Positions 25,001 through 32,218 are shown, counted from the first letter of the stretch. The stretch is DNA of 35,590 nt from a bacterium (GCA_016125155.1 WGMI01000021.1:1-35590); one strand, 5' to 3'. Numbers and translations: made by a program. Notes: generated by a model from the letters alone, not told the origin.

Positions 25001-26378
25001 CCGGGCCCAACTCGACGAGCTCAAGCCCAAGTTTATGGAAGGGGCCGAGCAGAATGGGCACCCCCGCCCGGTGCTCGAAAAAATCTGGACCGATTGGGAA
25101 AAGTTTGCCGAATACGCCTTCAACAAGTCGCATGCGGCCTGCTACTCAGTGGTGGCCTTCCATACGGGCTATCTCAAGGCGCACTATCCGGCCGAGTTTA
25201 TGGCAGCGGTCCTGACCCACAATATGGGGAATACCGAAAAGCTGGCGTTTTTCCTCGAGGAGTGCATGCGGAAAAACATTCCCGTCTTGGGGCCCGACGT
25301 CAACGAGAGCATCGAACAGTTCGGGGTCAACCGCAAGGGCGCCATTCGCTTCGGATTGCTGGGAATCAAAGGGATGAGCGAAACGGCCGTCCACACCATC
25401 CTGGCCGAGCGCGAGGCAAACGGACCCTTTTCGAGTTTTACCGACTTTCTCAAGCGCATCGATACGCGCTCTGTGAACCGCGCAGCACTCCAGAGCCTGG
25501 TGTTGGGCGGCGGATTCGATTCGGTCTGCGAAGGCAAGCGCGCCGCCCTGCTGCACGAAGAAGACGGCAAGAGCTTTTTGGAAAAGGCGATGCGCTATGC
25601 TCAGGCGGCCCGGGCCATGGACGAGAGCAGCCAGGCGAGCTTGTTCGGGGACACCGCCGACAGCGAGTTGCCTGATTTGGTCCTACCCGAAGTACCTGAA
25701 TGGAGCGAACGCCAGCGCCTGACCTCGGAAAAGGAAGTACTCGGGCTCTACCTCAGCGGGCACCCGCTCGACCCTTTTAAGCGCGAAATGCGCTTTTTTA
25801 CCGATCGCGATTTGAATGGGCTCGCCGAACTCGAAAATGAAGGGCCCCAGGAGGTGTCGTTTGGCGCCATGGTCACCTCGGCCCGGTTCGGAACCACCCA
25901 ACGCGACGAGCCCATGGCCATGGTGCTGCTCGAAGACCACAAAGGGCGTTTCGAGCTGCGATTGTATGGGGAAGAATGCCTTAAATTCAAGCACTGGTTC
26001 GAAACCGGCGCCTGCTTGTGGATCAAGGCGCAGTGGGAAGTACGCACCTATCCCGGACGGGACGGGGCCCCTGATGGGGTTCGCAAAAAACTGCGCATTC
26101 AACAGATCCTGCTCTTGTCTCGCGTGATGAACGATTTGACCCAATCCCTGAGCATTCGGCTTCCACTCCTCGAATTGGTGACCGGAATGCGCGAAGAGTT
26201 GGTGGAAATGATGAAGCGCAATGTTCCCGAATCCGGCAAGGGAGTTCCCGTACAGTTTATGGCCGTGGGCGAGGAGTACACCCTGACTTTGAAAACAAAA
26301 CCCCGAATGAAGATTGAGCTCAGCCGTCAAGTGTTTGATTTCCTCGAATCTCAGGGATTAGAGTATATGCTCAAATGA
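22053..26378 (+). CDS. dnaE: DNA polymerase III alpha subunit with fused N-terminal exonuclease
   Basis: This 1441-residue replicative polymerase has, in order: a DnaQ-like 3'-5' exonuclease domain (about 10-195) with DEDD-type motifs F-D-T-E-T-T-G (Asp15, Glu17), GHNLEFD and HNAAADVDAT; a PHP domain (from about 255) starting LHVHSQFS; the polymerase core with GRGSAAGSVV and the catalytic PDIDIDFED; then helix-hairpin-helix and a C-terminal OB-type region. In the PHP domain the HxH is kept, but the next motif reads TDFDN instead of TDHxN, a change also seen in degenerate PHP domains such as that of E. coli. Proofreading is therefore probably done by the fused exonuclease. Such fusion is known in flavobacterial DnaE. 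It is followed by trxA after 149 nt. Confidence 0.97.
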   Translation: MSDFPSSANNILIFDTETTGLKIQGRPPRLVQLAWQLRSPDGEVLALGNELVRPEGFNIPFNATQVHGISTGKALHFGKPLAEVLTQFEAAVARAAWVVGHNLEFDLDVILGEHANAGFSSGLSALKTLDTKEETKDHCALPGGKGGAYKWPTLTELHQKLFGTDFGDAHNAAADVDATARCLFEALRIAAIPWVRLSWTEEQGQRLRQRFPGQVPALPIVPDPWGTWVDPTEAAADVASGGAVEDAKRSGPDPTLYTPLHVHSQFSVQEAVGDVRKLVRKAAAMGIKAMALTDFDNLYGAFVFVDEARKNGIKPIVGLEIHLCRDRFDKTKKDDGYRQVLLAKNEVGYRNLIKLSSMAFSEGFYYVPRIDRELLLQYKEGLIASTGGLDGEVPSLLLNVGDREAEQAFVWWKEHFGADFYVELNRHGLPEEDELNRGLLRLCRTHKVEYYAAHESFYVEPEDTEAQEIMLCVKDGHKMSTPVGRGYAFRKALPNDRYFFDTPETLADRFSDLPESFEILGKIRDQIEEYELKRSVLLPEFDIPAEFVDPADAQDGGKRGENAYLRHLTYEGAARRYPNLTDEIRERIDFELSVIEKTGYPGYFLIVQDFTNMAKTLGVSVGPGRGSAAGSVVAYCTGITNVDPLKYGLLFERFLNPDRVSLPDIDIDFEDVGRDKVIEYVSNKYGKEKVVQIITYGSLAAKSAFRDACRVLEVPLSETNQYAKLIPDGIDLADLMGLSEKELADKMRRAEQMSGARELRKLAEGQSLVGRALRAAMKIEGALRNTGVHPCGVIIAPQDVSDLVPVMTPKDAKMPVTQFDNDVVESAGLLKMDFLGLRTLSILQTALSLIERNHGRAIDLDEIPLDDPKTLELFARGDTNALFQFESVGMQKSLRMLKPDVFDDIVAMNALYRPGPMEYIPNFANRKNGLEPITYDLPEMEEILSETYGITVYQEQVMQLSRKLGGFTRGEADKLRKAMGKKIRAQLDELKPKFMEGAEQNGHPRPVLEKIWTDWEKFAEYAFNKSHAACYSVVAFHTGYLKAHYPAEFMAAVLTHNMGNTEKLAFFLEECMRKNIPVLGPDVNESIEQFGVNRKGAIRFGLLGIKGMSETAVHTILAEREANGPFSSFTDFLKRIDTRSVNRAALQSLVLGGGFDSVCEGKRAALLHEEDGKSFLEKAMRYAQAARAMDESSQASLFGDTADSELPDLVLPEVPEWSERQRLTSEKEVLGLYLSGHPLDPFKREMRFFTDRDLNGLAELENEGPQEVSFGAMVTSARFGTTQRDEPMAMVLLEDHKGRFELRLYGEECLKFKHWFETGACLWIKAQWEVRTYPGRDGAPDGVRKKLRIQQILLLSRVMNDLTQSLSIRLPLLELVTGMREELVEMMKRNVPESGKGVPVQFMAVGEEYTLTLKTKPRMKIELSRQVFDFLESQGLEYMLK

Positions 26379-26446
26379 TAGGCGCGGTCTATGGGGTTAT
26401 GTTCAGATGTGTCTGTTGGCTGACCCCAGTGCCTACCGTGTCGGTG

Positions 26447-26454
26447 TATCTTTG
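26447..26454 (+). promoter_or_regulatory. -7 box of trxA (TATCTTTG)
   Basis: A perfect TAnnTTTG match lies 73 nt upstream of the trxA ATG, so trxA probably has its own promoter after dnaE. The only nearby TTG upstream is 28 nt away, longer than the usual 19. Confidence 0.5.
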
Positions 26455-26527
26455 TGCTCCGCTTGCGATCGAGTTGTATGGCGAGGTCAAGGCGGAAAAT
26501 TGTTTCATCCTCCAGATTTTCAACACC

Positions 26528-26845
26528 ATGGCGATTGAAATCACCAACAGCAATTTTGACGAACTGGTTCTGAACTCCGACAAGCCCGTTTTGGTGGACT
26601 TTTGGGCGGAATGGTGCGGTCCCTGCCGCATGGTCGGTCCTGTCGTCGAAGAGCTCTCCAACGACTACGCCGGACGGGCGGTGGTCGGCAAATTGAACGT
26701 GGACGAGCACGGCGACATTGCTGGACGCTTTGGCATTCGCAACATCCCGACGCTTTTGGTCTTCAAAGGCGGTCAGGTGGTCGATAAGCAAGTGGGTGTA
26801 GCCCCAAAGAATGTCTTGGCCGCCAAAATTGACGCTGCGCTCTAA
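26528..26845 (+). CDS. trxA: Thioredoxin
   Basis: This 105-residue protein is a canonical thioredoxin with the active site W-A-E-W-C-G-P-C-R (Cys30, Cys33), the fold signature FWAEWCGPCRM, the cis-Pro in NIPTLLVF and normal length. It reduces protein disulfides in the cytoplasm. The MAIEITNSN start was chosen over an upstream Met because the extra residues are unlike any thioredoxin and cover the promoter. A strong terminator follows. Confidence 0.97.
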   Translation: MAIEITNSNFDELVLNSDKPVLVDFWAEWCGPCRMVGPVVEELSNDYAGRAVVGKLNVDEHGDIAGRFGIRNIPTLLVFKGGQVVDKQVGVAPKNVLAAKIDAAL

Positions 26846-26867
26846 AAGCGCCTCCGGAACCTCTTTG

Positions 26868-26900
26868 GCCTGCGCGTCCTTGCGACCCGCGGGCTTTTTT
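26868..26900 (+). terminator. Rho-independent terminator after trxA
   Basis: GCCTGCG pairs with CGCGGGC (7 bp, one G-T pair) around a 13-nt loop and is followed by six T. It lies 22 nt past the trxA stop. Confidence 0.8.
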
Positions 26901-26929
26901 GTGCCTGCATCAGTACCTTGTACCCCCGA

Positions 26930-27880
26930 ATGAGCACCGAAAACGCAACCTTCGATCTGTACCGCCCCGAGTTGCGGTTTGCTGAAAAGCTCGATCTGCA
27001 CGCGCGCAGGGTGGTAGAAGGATTCATCAGTGGGCTGCACCAGAGTCCGTATCAGGGATTTTCGGTCGAGTTTGCCGAACACCGGGCCTATGCCCAAGGA
27101 GAGTCGACCCGGCACTTGGATTGGAAACTCCTGGCGCGCACGGACAAGCCCTACGTAAAGCGGTACGAAGCCGAGACGAATTTGCGGTGTTGGATGGCCA
27201 TCGATCGCTCTCGTTCCATGCGGTATCCGGTCGTGGCTGAAGGAACCGAAGCCTACGATCGACAAAAGTTGTTGTTCTCGATGCGGGCTTCGGCGGCCTT
27301 GGTGCATTTGCTCAAGCGGCAGCGCGATGCCTTTGGTTTAGCGTGGTTGGGGCAGGGGCTCGAATCGGTTTCGGAAGCGAGGTTGAGCACGCGGCATCAA
27401 CGCGAGTTGTTCGAACAAATGGGCCGGGTTTGGGCAGACGAGGCGGGCGATGCGCGCTCGTCGAATTTGGCCGAGGGGCTCAATCGGTTGGCGGAGCGCA
27501 TGCGCTCCCGAAGCATGCTTACGGTGTTTACCGACCTTTTTGAAACAGGGGCTGCCCTCGACGATTTGACCGCGGCCTTGCAGCATCTGCGGTTTAAAAA
27601 GCACGATGTGGTGGTGTTCCACGTCCTGAATCGTTCCTTGGAAATGGAGCTGGGGCTGGACAACCGCCCGTACAAATTGATCGATGCCGAAACCGGGCGA
27701 TCGCTGCAGGTGGAACCGGGACAAATCCGCGAGGCGTATCGCGAACGGGCGGAAATGTTTGCGCGAGATATGAAATTGCGGTGCGGAGCGGTCGGGGTCG
27801 ATTGGGTGGAGGTGGATACGGCTTTGGGCTATAAGCCTGTTTTGGTGGAGTTTCTGAGAAGGCGCTCGAAAATGTTTTGA
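26930..27880 (+). CDS. DUF58 family protein
   Basis: This 316-residue protein belongs to the DUF58 family, whose members sit with MoxR ATPases and BatA-type VWA proteins. Visible blocks are GLHQSPYQGFSVEFAEHR, the very characteristic Y-x-x-G-E-S-T-R-H-L-D-W-K-L-L-A-R, KRYEAETN and a VWA-like region starting AIDRSRSM (D-x-S-x-S-like metal site) and TDLFETG. No membrane segment is present. The ATG at 26930 was chosen over a TTG four codons upstream. No MoxR gene is adjacent; the BatA-like protein at 2940-5006 may be a functional partner, which is inference. It follows the trxA terminator and should have its own promoter. Confidence 0.92.
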   Translation: MSTENATFDLYRPELRFAEKLDLHARRVVEGFISGLHQSPYQGFSVEFAEHRAYAQGESTRHLDWKLLARTDKPYVKRYEAETNLRCWMAIDRSRSMRYPVVAEGTEAYDRQKLLFSMRASAALVHLLKRQRDAFGLAWLGQGLESVSEARLSTRHQRELFEQMGRVWADEAGDARSSNLAEGLNRLAERMRSRSMLTVFTDLFETGAALDDLTAALQHLRFKKHDVVVFHVLNRSLEMELGLDNRPYKLIDAETGRSLQVEPGQIREAYRERAEMFARDMKLRCGAVGVDWVEVDTALGYKPVLVEFLRRRSKMF

Positions 27881-27886
27881 GGAAGT

Positions 27887-27916
27887 TTGCAGGTCTCTAT
27901 TCCGTCTTTATCTTTG
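27887..27916 (+). promoter_or_regulatory. Promoter of tRNA-Asp
   Basis: TTG at 27887-27889, a 19-nt spacer and TATCTTTG at 27909-27916 form a complete Bacteroidota promoter, 12 nt before the tRNA. It is the only full match to both boxes that I found in the window. Confidence 0.8.
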
Positions 27917-27928
27917 CCGTCCCGTTTT

Positions 27929-28002
27929 GGTTTGGTAGTTCAGTTGGTTAGAATGCCGCCCTGTCACGGCGGAGGTCGCGGGTTCGAGTCCCGTCCAGAC
28001 CG
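27929..28002 (+). tRNA. tRNA-Asp (GTC)
   Basis: The 74-nt sequence folds as a full cloverleaf: acceptor GGTTTGG/CCAGACC, anticodon stem CCGCC/GGCGG with loop CTGTCAC (anticodon GTC at 27963-27965), T arm GCGGG-TTCGAGT-CCCGT and discriminator G73. The 3' CCA is not encoded. Promoter and terminator flank it, so it is a single-gene unit. Confidence 0.97.
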
Positions 28003-28012
28003 CGGAAATTGA

Positions 28013-28039
28013 GGCTGGCGCTTGCGCTGGCCTTTTTTT
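28013..28039 (+). terminator. Terminator of tRNA-Asp
   Basis: GGCTGGCGC and GCGCTGGCC pair fully (two G-T pairs) around a minimal loop and are followed by seven T, 11 nt after the tRNA. Confidence 0.8.
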
Positions 28040-28079
28040 ATTTGAAATTGTTGTTCGAGCCCTGATGCGCTGGCCTTTT
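28023..28079 (+). repeat. Partial repeat of the tRNA 3' end and terminator
   Basis: TGCGCTGGCCTTTT occurs exactly at 28023-28036 and again at 28066-28079. Just before the second copy is GTTCGAGCCC, close to the tRNA T-loop sequence GTTCGAGTCC. The order T-loop-like then terminator-like is that of the tRNA 3' region, so this may be a shortened, degraded duplication such as an old integration site. The rest of 28080-28293 holds no clear gene; an antisense frame there has no family resemblance. Confidence 0.5.
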
Positions 28080-28293
28080 CGGGCATCGTAGGAAGAACAC
28101 GGTTTTGAAGGCTTCGGCAGTGCCCCTCATTCCAGCGATGGATCCCTGAGTGGCCAAACCCCATCTTTCCTTCGCATTCTGTTTTGACCTCAGCATCGAA
28201 GCATGAATTGCATTGGAACCGAGTAATTCACCGTCTATTTTAGCCGTTAGAATTTTACATTGAAGCAATTCCATTTTTGATTTCCCCACCCTG

Positions 28294-29052
28294 TTGAAGT
28301 CGATTCTTCGGAACATTCAAACGCATTTTCCCGGTCTGCACGATCTGCGCTTCGACATCCGTTTTGCGCTGATGCGGTGGACGGGGCATGTGCACGAAGC
28401 CGATTTTAAGGCTTTGGACGCGTTTCGATTCAACGAAGGGGAGGTGATTGCCGATGTGGGGAGCAACCGGGGGGAGGCGTTGCAATCGCTGCTGATCGCA
28501 GCACCGGAATCGATGAAGTTGGTGGGTTTTGAACCCAATCCCTGGGTATTTCAAAAGCTCAATCGACGTTTTGGACGACATCCGCGGGTGGAGCTGCACC
28601 ATGTGGGGGTGGCCGATATCGAATCCTCGATAGCCCTTCATATTCCGTTCTACCGAAAGTGGATGTTCGATGGTTTGGCGTCGTTTGATTTTGCCTCGGC
28701 CCGAGATTGGCTCAAAACACGGATGTGGCGCTATCGAGACGAATTGCTCGAAATCCGAACGCTCGAGTGCCCCGTGATTCCGCTCGATCGGTATGGACTG
28801 AACCCGGGTTTGATCAAAATCGATGTTCAGGGATTTGAGTTGGCCGTGTTGCGCGGGGCCGAAGAGACCTTGAAACGATCGAAGCCGGTGGTGTTGATCG
28901 AGGCGCTCGATGCAGGTCAAGAGGCTTTCTTGACGCCTTTGGGCTATCGCTTTTACCGCTACGAGCAGGGTGGATGGACAGAAGGGCGGGGGGCGCTCAA
29001 TACGTTTTGCGTTCCGGAAGAGCGATGGAAACGGGTGGCCAAGCCTGCCTAA
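28294..29052 (+). CDS. FkbM-family SAM-dependent methyltransferase
   Basis: This 252-residue protein fits the FkbM methyltransferase family: SAM-binding motif VIADVGSNRGEAL, VGFEPNP, and the family-specific VIPLDRYGL followed by LIKIDVQGFELAVLRGAEETL. These enzymes O-methylate sugars or small molecules. No ATG exists between the upstream stop at 28261 and the SAM motif region except an internal Met at residue 27; the TTG at 28294 (MKSILRNI) gives the expected length and is preferred. The stop is 9 nt before the MazG-like gene, so it probably leads the same transcript, though its link to the nuclease genes may be only positional. Confidence 0.85.
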   Translation: MKSILRNIQTHFPGLHDLRFDIRFALMRWTGHVHEADFKALDAFRFNEGEVIADVGSNRGEALQSLLIAAPESMKLVGFEPNPWVFQKLNRRFGRHPRVELHHVGVADIESSIALHIPFYRKWMFDGLASFDFASARDWLKTRMWRYRDELLEIRTLECPVIPLDRYGLNPGLIKIDVQGFELAVLRGAEETLKRSKPVVLIEALDAGQEAFLTPLGYRFYRYEQGGWTEGRGALNTFCVPEERWKRVAKPA

Positions 29053-29061
29053 CTTGGGTGC

Positions 29062-29385
29062 ATGGAACAAGCCCTCCAAGCGCTAATCCGATTCCGAGAC
29101 GATCGGGACTGGGCGCAATTTCACGACAGCCGCAATTTGGCCCTTGCCCTATCCATTGAAGCGGCCGAGCTCAACGAATTGTTTTTGTGGAAAAAGGATG
29201 GCGATCTGCCCGACCTGCAACGGCTCAAAGAAGAGCTGGCCGACGTCTTCGCCTATGCCTTGCTCTTGGCCCACAACCACCAGCTCGATCCCGAGTCCAT
29301 TGTCCTCGAAAAAATCGAACAGAACGCCCGCAAATATCCCGTCGACAAGAGCAAGGGAAGAGCGGAGAAGTATGATCAGCTATGA
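29062..29385 (+). CDS. MazG-like nucleotide pyrophosphohydrolase
   Basis: This 107-residue all-helical protein resembles small MazG-type/dCTPase (RS21-C6-like) pyrophosphohydrolases. Metal-binding acidic residues occur in S-I-E-A-A-E-L-N-E-L (Glu33, Glu36) and in KEELADVFAYALLLA (Glu57/58, Asp61), matching the ExxE...ExxD pattern. It should hydrolyse (d)NTPs or modified nucleotides to monophosphates. Its stop overlaps the start of the DUF2075 gene by 4 nt (ATGA), implying translational coupling. By memory, this family and DUF2075 helicases are neighbours in other bacteria too, suggesting a common function in nucleotide-based defence or DNA processing. Confidence 0.9.
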   Translation: MEQALQALIRFRDDRDWAQFHDSRNLALALSIEAAELNELFLWKKDGDLPDLQRLKEELADVFAYALLLAHNHQLDPESIVLEKIEQNARKYPVDKSKGRAEKYDQL

Positions 29386-31256
29386 TTGTCTACAAGCGTA
29401 CCATCCACGATTTTTTGCTCGATGCGGATAGCGGAAATCTCGCAGATACGGTTCTGGCCGAATTGTATCAAAAAACAGGACGAAGAGTCGGTGCTTCCGA
29501 ACAGAGTTCGTGGCATCATTCTTTGGGTCAAATGGCAGGGGTGTTGGACAAAGCCGGTCTTCCGGAAAACAATTGGGTGGGGGTCGAATATGGCATTCCC
29601 CGAACCTCGAACCGCATTGATTTTCTCATCTCCGGAACCGACGATGCGGGAAGGGAAAAAATTGTATTGGTCGAGTTAAAACAATGGACCAAGGCCGAAC
29701 CCACGGGCGAAGAAGCCATAGTTCGGACATTTTTGGGTCGCGGAGTTCGGGATACCCCCCATCCCAGTTACCAAGCTTGGTCTTATGCCGAATTGCTCAA
29801 AGGCTACAATGAAGCGATCTACACCGGCGATATTGGGCTAGAGCCGTGCGCGTATTTGCACAACTATCAAGATGATGGTGTATTAAGGGGGCCGGATTAT
29901 GAAGTCTATGTAGAGAGAGCCCCTTTGTTTTACAAGACCGATCGCCAACTCTTACGGCAGTTCCTCCAGCGCCACGTTCGGCATCAAAGCCGTCGCGATG
30001 TGCTCTATGAGATCGAACACGGGGCCATACGGCCCTCCAAAGAACTGGCCGATCGGGTGGCATCCATGCTCAAAGGAAACGAGGAATTTGTTTTGATCGA
30101 TGCACAAAAGGTGGCTTTTGAGCGGGCCGTGAATCTGGCTTTAAAAGCCCAGGCAAATCCGAAAAAGAAGGTCTTAATAGTACATGGAGGTCCTGGTACT
30201 GGGAAGAGTGTTATTGCGGTGCAGTTGTTGGCCCGTCTGACCCAGAAAGGTCAAGTGGTTCAATATGTCAGTAAAAATGCGGCACCCCGAGCAGTGTTTG
30301 AATCAAAATTGACGGGCAGTTTCAAGAAATCGGCCATTAGCAATTTATTTCGAGGTTCGGGTTCATTTCACCAAAGCGCGGAAGAGACCTTTGGTACGCT
30401 AATCGTAGACGAAGCACATCGCTTGAACGAAAAGTCGGGTTTGTACGGGAACGAAGGCGACAATCAGATCAAAGAGTTGATTCGCGCAGCAAGGTGTACG
30501 GTTTTTTTCTTGGATGAGGATCAAAGAATTCATCTAAAGGATATTGGAAGTCGGGATGAGATTGTCCATTGGGCTCACTATTTCGATACCGAGGTGCAAG
30601 AGATGGAGTTGACTTCTCAGTTCCGGTGTGGGGGTTCTGATGGTTATATGGCTTGGCTGGACGATGTATTGGGAATTCGCCCCACTGCGAATCCTTATTT
30701 GGACGATACTCATTATGATTTTCAAGTTTTCGACGATCCAAATGCATTGCGCGAGGCGATTGAGGCGAAAAATAAAGAGCGCAACAGCGCCCGTTTGGTA
30801 GCGGGCTATTGCTGGGATTGGAAGAGTAAAAGAGATCCCAGCGCCTTTGATATTGTGGCTCCCGAATTCGATTTTGCCATGCAATGGAATATGGCCGACG
30901 ATGGAAGTTTGTGGATGATCAAGCCCAATTCAGTCACGGAAGTGGGGTGCATTCATACGTGTCAAGGGTTAGAATTGGACTATGTCGGGGTGATTCTGGG
31001 GCCAGATCTTGTGATGGGTCCCGATGGGCCCGAATCACGTGTAGAAGGGCGGAGCAAAATGGATCAGACGGTGAAGGGGTGGAAAAAGATGAGTTTGGAA
31101 AATCCCATAGAAACTCGAGAAAAAGTGGATTTGATTATTCGCAATACCTACCGCACCCTGATGAGCCGTGGAATGAAAGGCTGTTACGTTTGGTGCGCAG
31201 ACCCCGAACTAGGGGCGTTTTTGAAATGGAGGGTGAAAAGTGTTTTTTTAATGTAA
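29382..31256 (+). CDS. PD-(D/E)XK nuclease-DUF2075 (SF1) helicase fusion
   Basis: This 624-residue protein has two parts. Residues about 60-180 look like a PD-(D/E)XK nuclease: E70, then N-R-I-D-F-L-I (Asp80) and V-L-V-E-L-K-Q-W (Glu98, Lys100), the canonical D...ExK catalytic set. Residues about 235-624 form a DUF2075/Schlafen-type P-loop helicase: Walker A G-G-P-G-T-G-K-S (269-276), Walker B LIVDEAH (340-346), FFLDEDQRI, LTSQFRCGGSDG and the late IHTCQGLELDYVGVILG motif with RNTYRTLMSRGMKG, which carries the arginine-finger-type motif VI. All key residues look intact. It should couple ATP-driven nucleic-acid translocation to cleavage. It overlaps the MazG-like gene by 4 nt. Sequence composition becomes AT-richer in its second half. 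Confidence 0.9.
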   Translation: MIVYKRTIHDFLLDADSGNLADTVLAELYQKTGRRVGASEQSSWHHSLGQMAGVLDKAGLPENNWVGVEYGIPRTSNRIDFLISGTDDAGREKIVLVELKQWTKAEPTGEEAIVRTFLGRGVRDTPHPSYQAWSYAELLKGYNEAIYTGDIGLEPCAYLHNYQDDGVLRGPDYEVYVERAPLFYKTDRQLLRQFLQRHVRHQSRRDVLYEIEHGAIRPSKELADRVASMLKGNEEFVLIDAQKVAFERAVNLALKAQANPKKKVLIVHGGPGTGKSVIAVQLLARLTQKGQVVQYVSKNAAPRAVFESKLTGSFKKSAISNLFRGSGSFHQSAEETFGTLIVDEAHRLNEKSGLYGNEGDNQIKELIRAARCTVFFLDEDQRIHLKDIGSRDEIVHWAHYFDTEVQEMELTSQFRCGGSDGYMAWLDDVLGIRPTANPYLDDTHYDFQVFDDPNALREAIEAKNKERNSARLVAGYCWDWKSKRDPSAFDIVAPEFDFAMQWNMADDGSLWMIKPNSVTEVGCIHTCQGLELDYVGVILGPDLVMGPDGPESRVEGRSKMDQTVKGWKKMSLENPIETREKVDLIIRNTYRTLMSRGMKGCYVWCADPELGAFLKWRVKSVFLM

Positions 31257-31291
31257 ATCGGGAAATGAATTGAATAAATGATAATAGACAA

Positions 31292-32218
31292 ATGAAATTT
31301 TGGGTCGGAGTAACCGATAACCATTGGTACAGATTTTTGGCGGAGCGTTCTCCAGAAGAAGTCAATTTCTGGCAACCCGGTGGTACGCCCCCATTTATGG
31401 GTGCACTTTCAGGAATGCCATTCTTATTCAAACTGAAACAGCCCTACAATCATATCGCTGGAGTAGGTTTCTTTGTTGGATACTATAAACTCCCTCTAAA
31501 TACAACTTGGGAAATATTTGGTGAAAAAAATGGCAATAACGATAGAGATAATTTTCGACAAGTATTGAATCAATTGAGAGGAAAGAAGGGGGAGATTAAT
31601 CCTGAGATTGGTTGTACTATTTTAAATGAGCCAGTATTCTTTCCAGAAGATATGTGGATCAAAGATCCCCTGGGATGGTCTTCAAATATTGTTCGGGGAA
31701 AATACTATGATTCAACACTAGGCGAAGGTAAGGTCTTATGGCAAATGGTTCTCGAGCGATTGAACATACTTCTCTCCAAAAGACAAAATGAAGCAGAGCA
31801 GTCGTCCAGTCCTTTGTACCGAAGAAAGATCGAAGTGAACCAGCGTCTAGGACAAGGTGCCTTCCGAGCCATGGTGACCACAGCCTATGGGATGCGTTGC
31901 GCTATGACAGGAGAATCCACATTACCTGTTCTGGAAGCGGCGCACATAAAAGCATACAGCCAGAATGGACCCAATGAGGTTTCCAATGGACTACTGTTGC
32001 GTTCGGATTTCCATAAATTATACGACAATGGTTTGATTACCATTACTCCTGAACTTAATATCGTTGTGAGCAATCGGATTAAAGAGAAATATTTTAATGG
32101 AAAGGCGTACTATAGAATTCACGGAAATAAATTGGCCAATATTCCGGCTGATTCAAGCAACTTGCCACGGGCAGATTTCTTGCAATGGCACAATGAGCAT
32201 GTTTTCGAGCGGCTGTAA
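31292..32218 (+). CDS. HNH endonuclease with conserved N-terminal domain
   Basis: This 308-residue protein has an N-terminal domain (about 1-160) of a type that I recall always occurring with this HNH domain: WVGVTDNHWYRFL, EEVNFWQPGG, PFLFKLKQP and GVGFFVGYYKLP. Its pattern is compatible with a PUA/EVE-like reader of modified bases, but that is inference. Residues about 185-308 form an HNH nuclease (HNH_2-like): RCAMTGE, V-L-E-A-A-H-I (His218), S-N-G-L-L-L (Asn232) and D-F-H-K-L-Y-D (His241), so catalytic residues are intact. It follows the helicase gene by 35 nt on the same strand and is clearly AT-richer than the chromosomal genes, fitting recent transfer. A restriction-type role is likely but unproven. 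Confidence 0.9.
   Translation: MKFWVGVTDNHWYRFLAERSPEEVNFWQPGGTPPFMGALSGMPFLFKLKQPYNHIAGVGFFVGYYKLPLNTTWEIFGEKNGNNDRDNFRQVLNQLRGKKGEINPEIGCTILNEPVFFPEDMWIKDPLGWSSNIVRGKYYDSTLGEGKVLWQMVLERLNILLSKRQNEAEQSSSPLYRRKIEVNQRLGQGAFRAMVTTAYGMRCAMTGESTLPVLEAAHIKAYSQNGPNEVSNGLLLRSDFHKLYDNGLITITPELNIVVSNRIKEKYFNGKAYYRIHGNKLANIPADSSNLPRADFLQWHNEHVFERL

Noticed and set aside
23754..25133. 459-codon minus-strand frame inside dnaE
   Set aside because: Antisense shadow of the polymerase core; no start context or family motif.
28038..28316. 92-codon minus-strand frame between tRNA-Asp and the FkbM gene
   Set aside because: It runs through the tRNA terminator and its repeat and shows no family resemblance; treated as non-coding.
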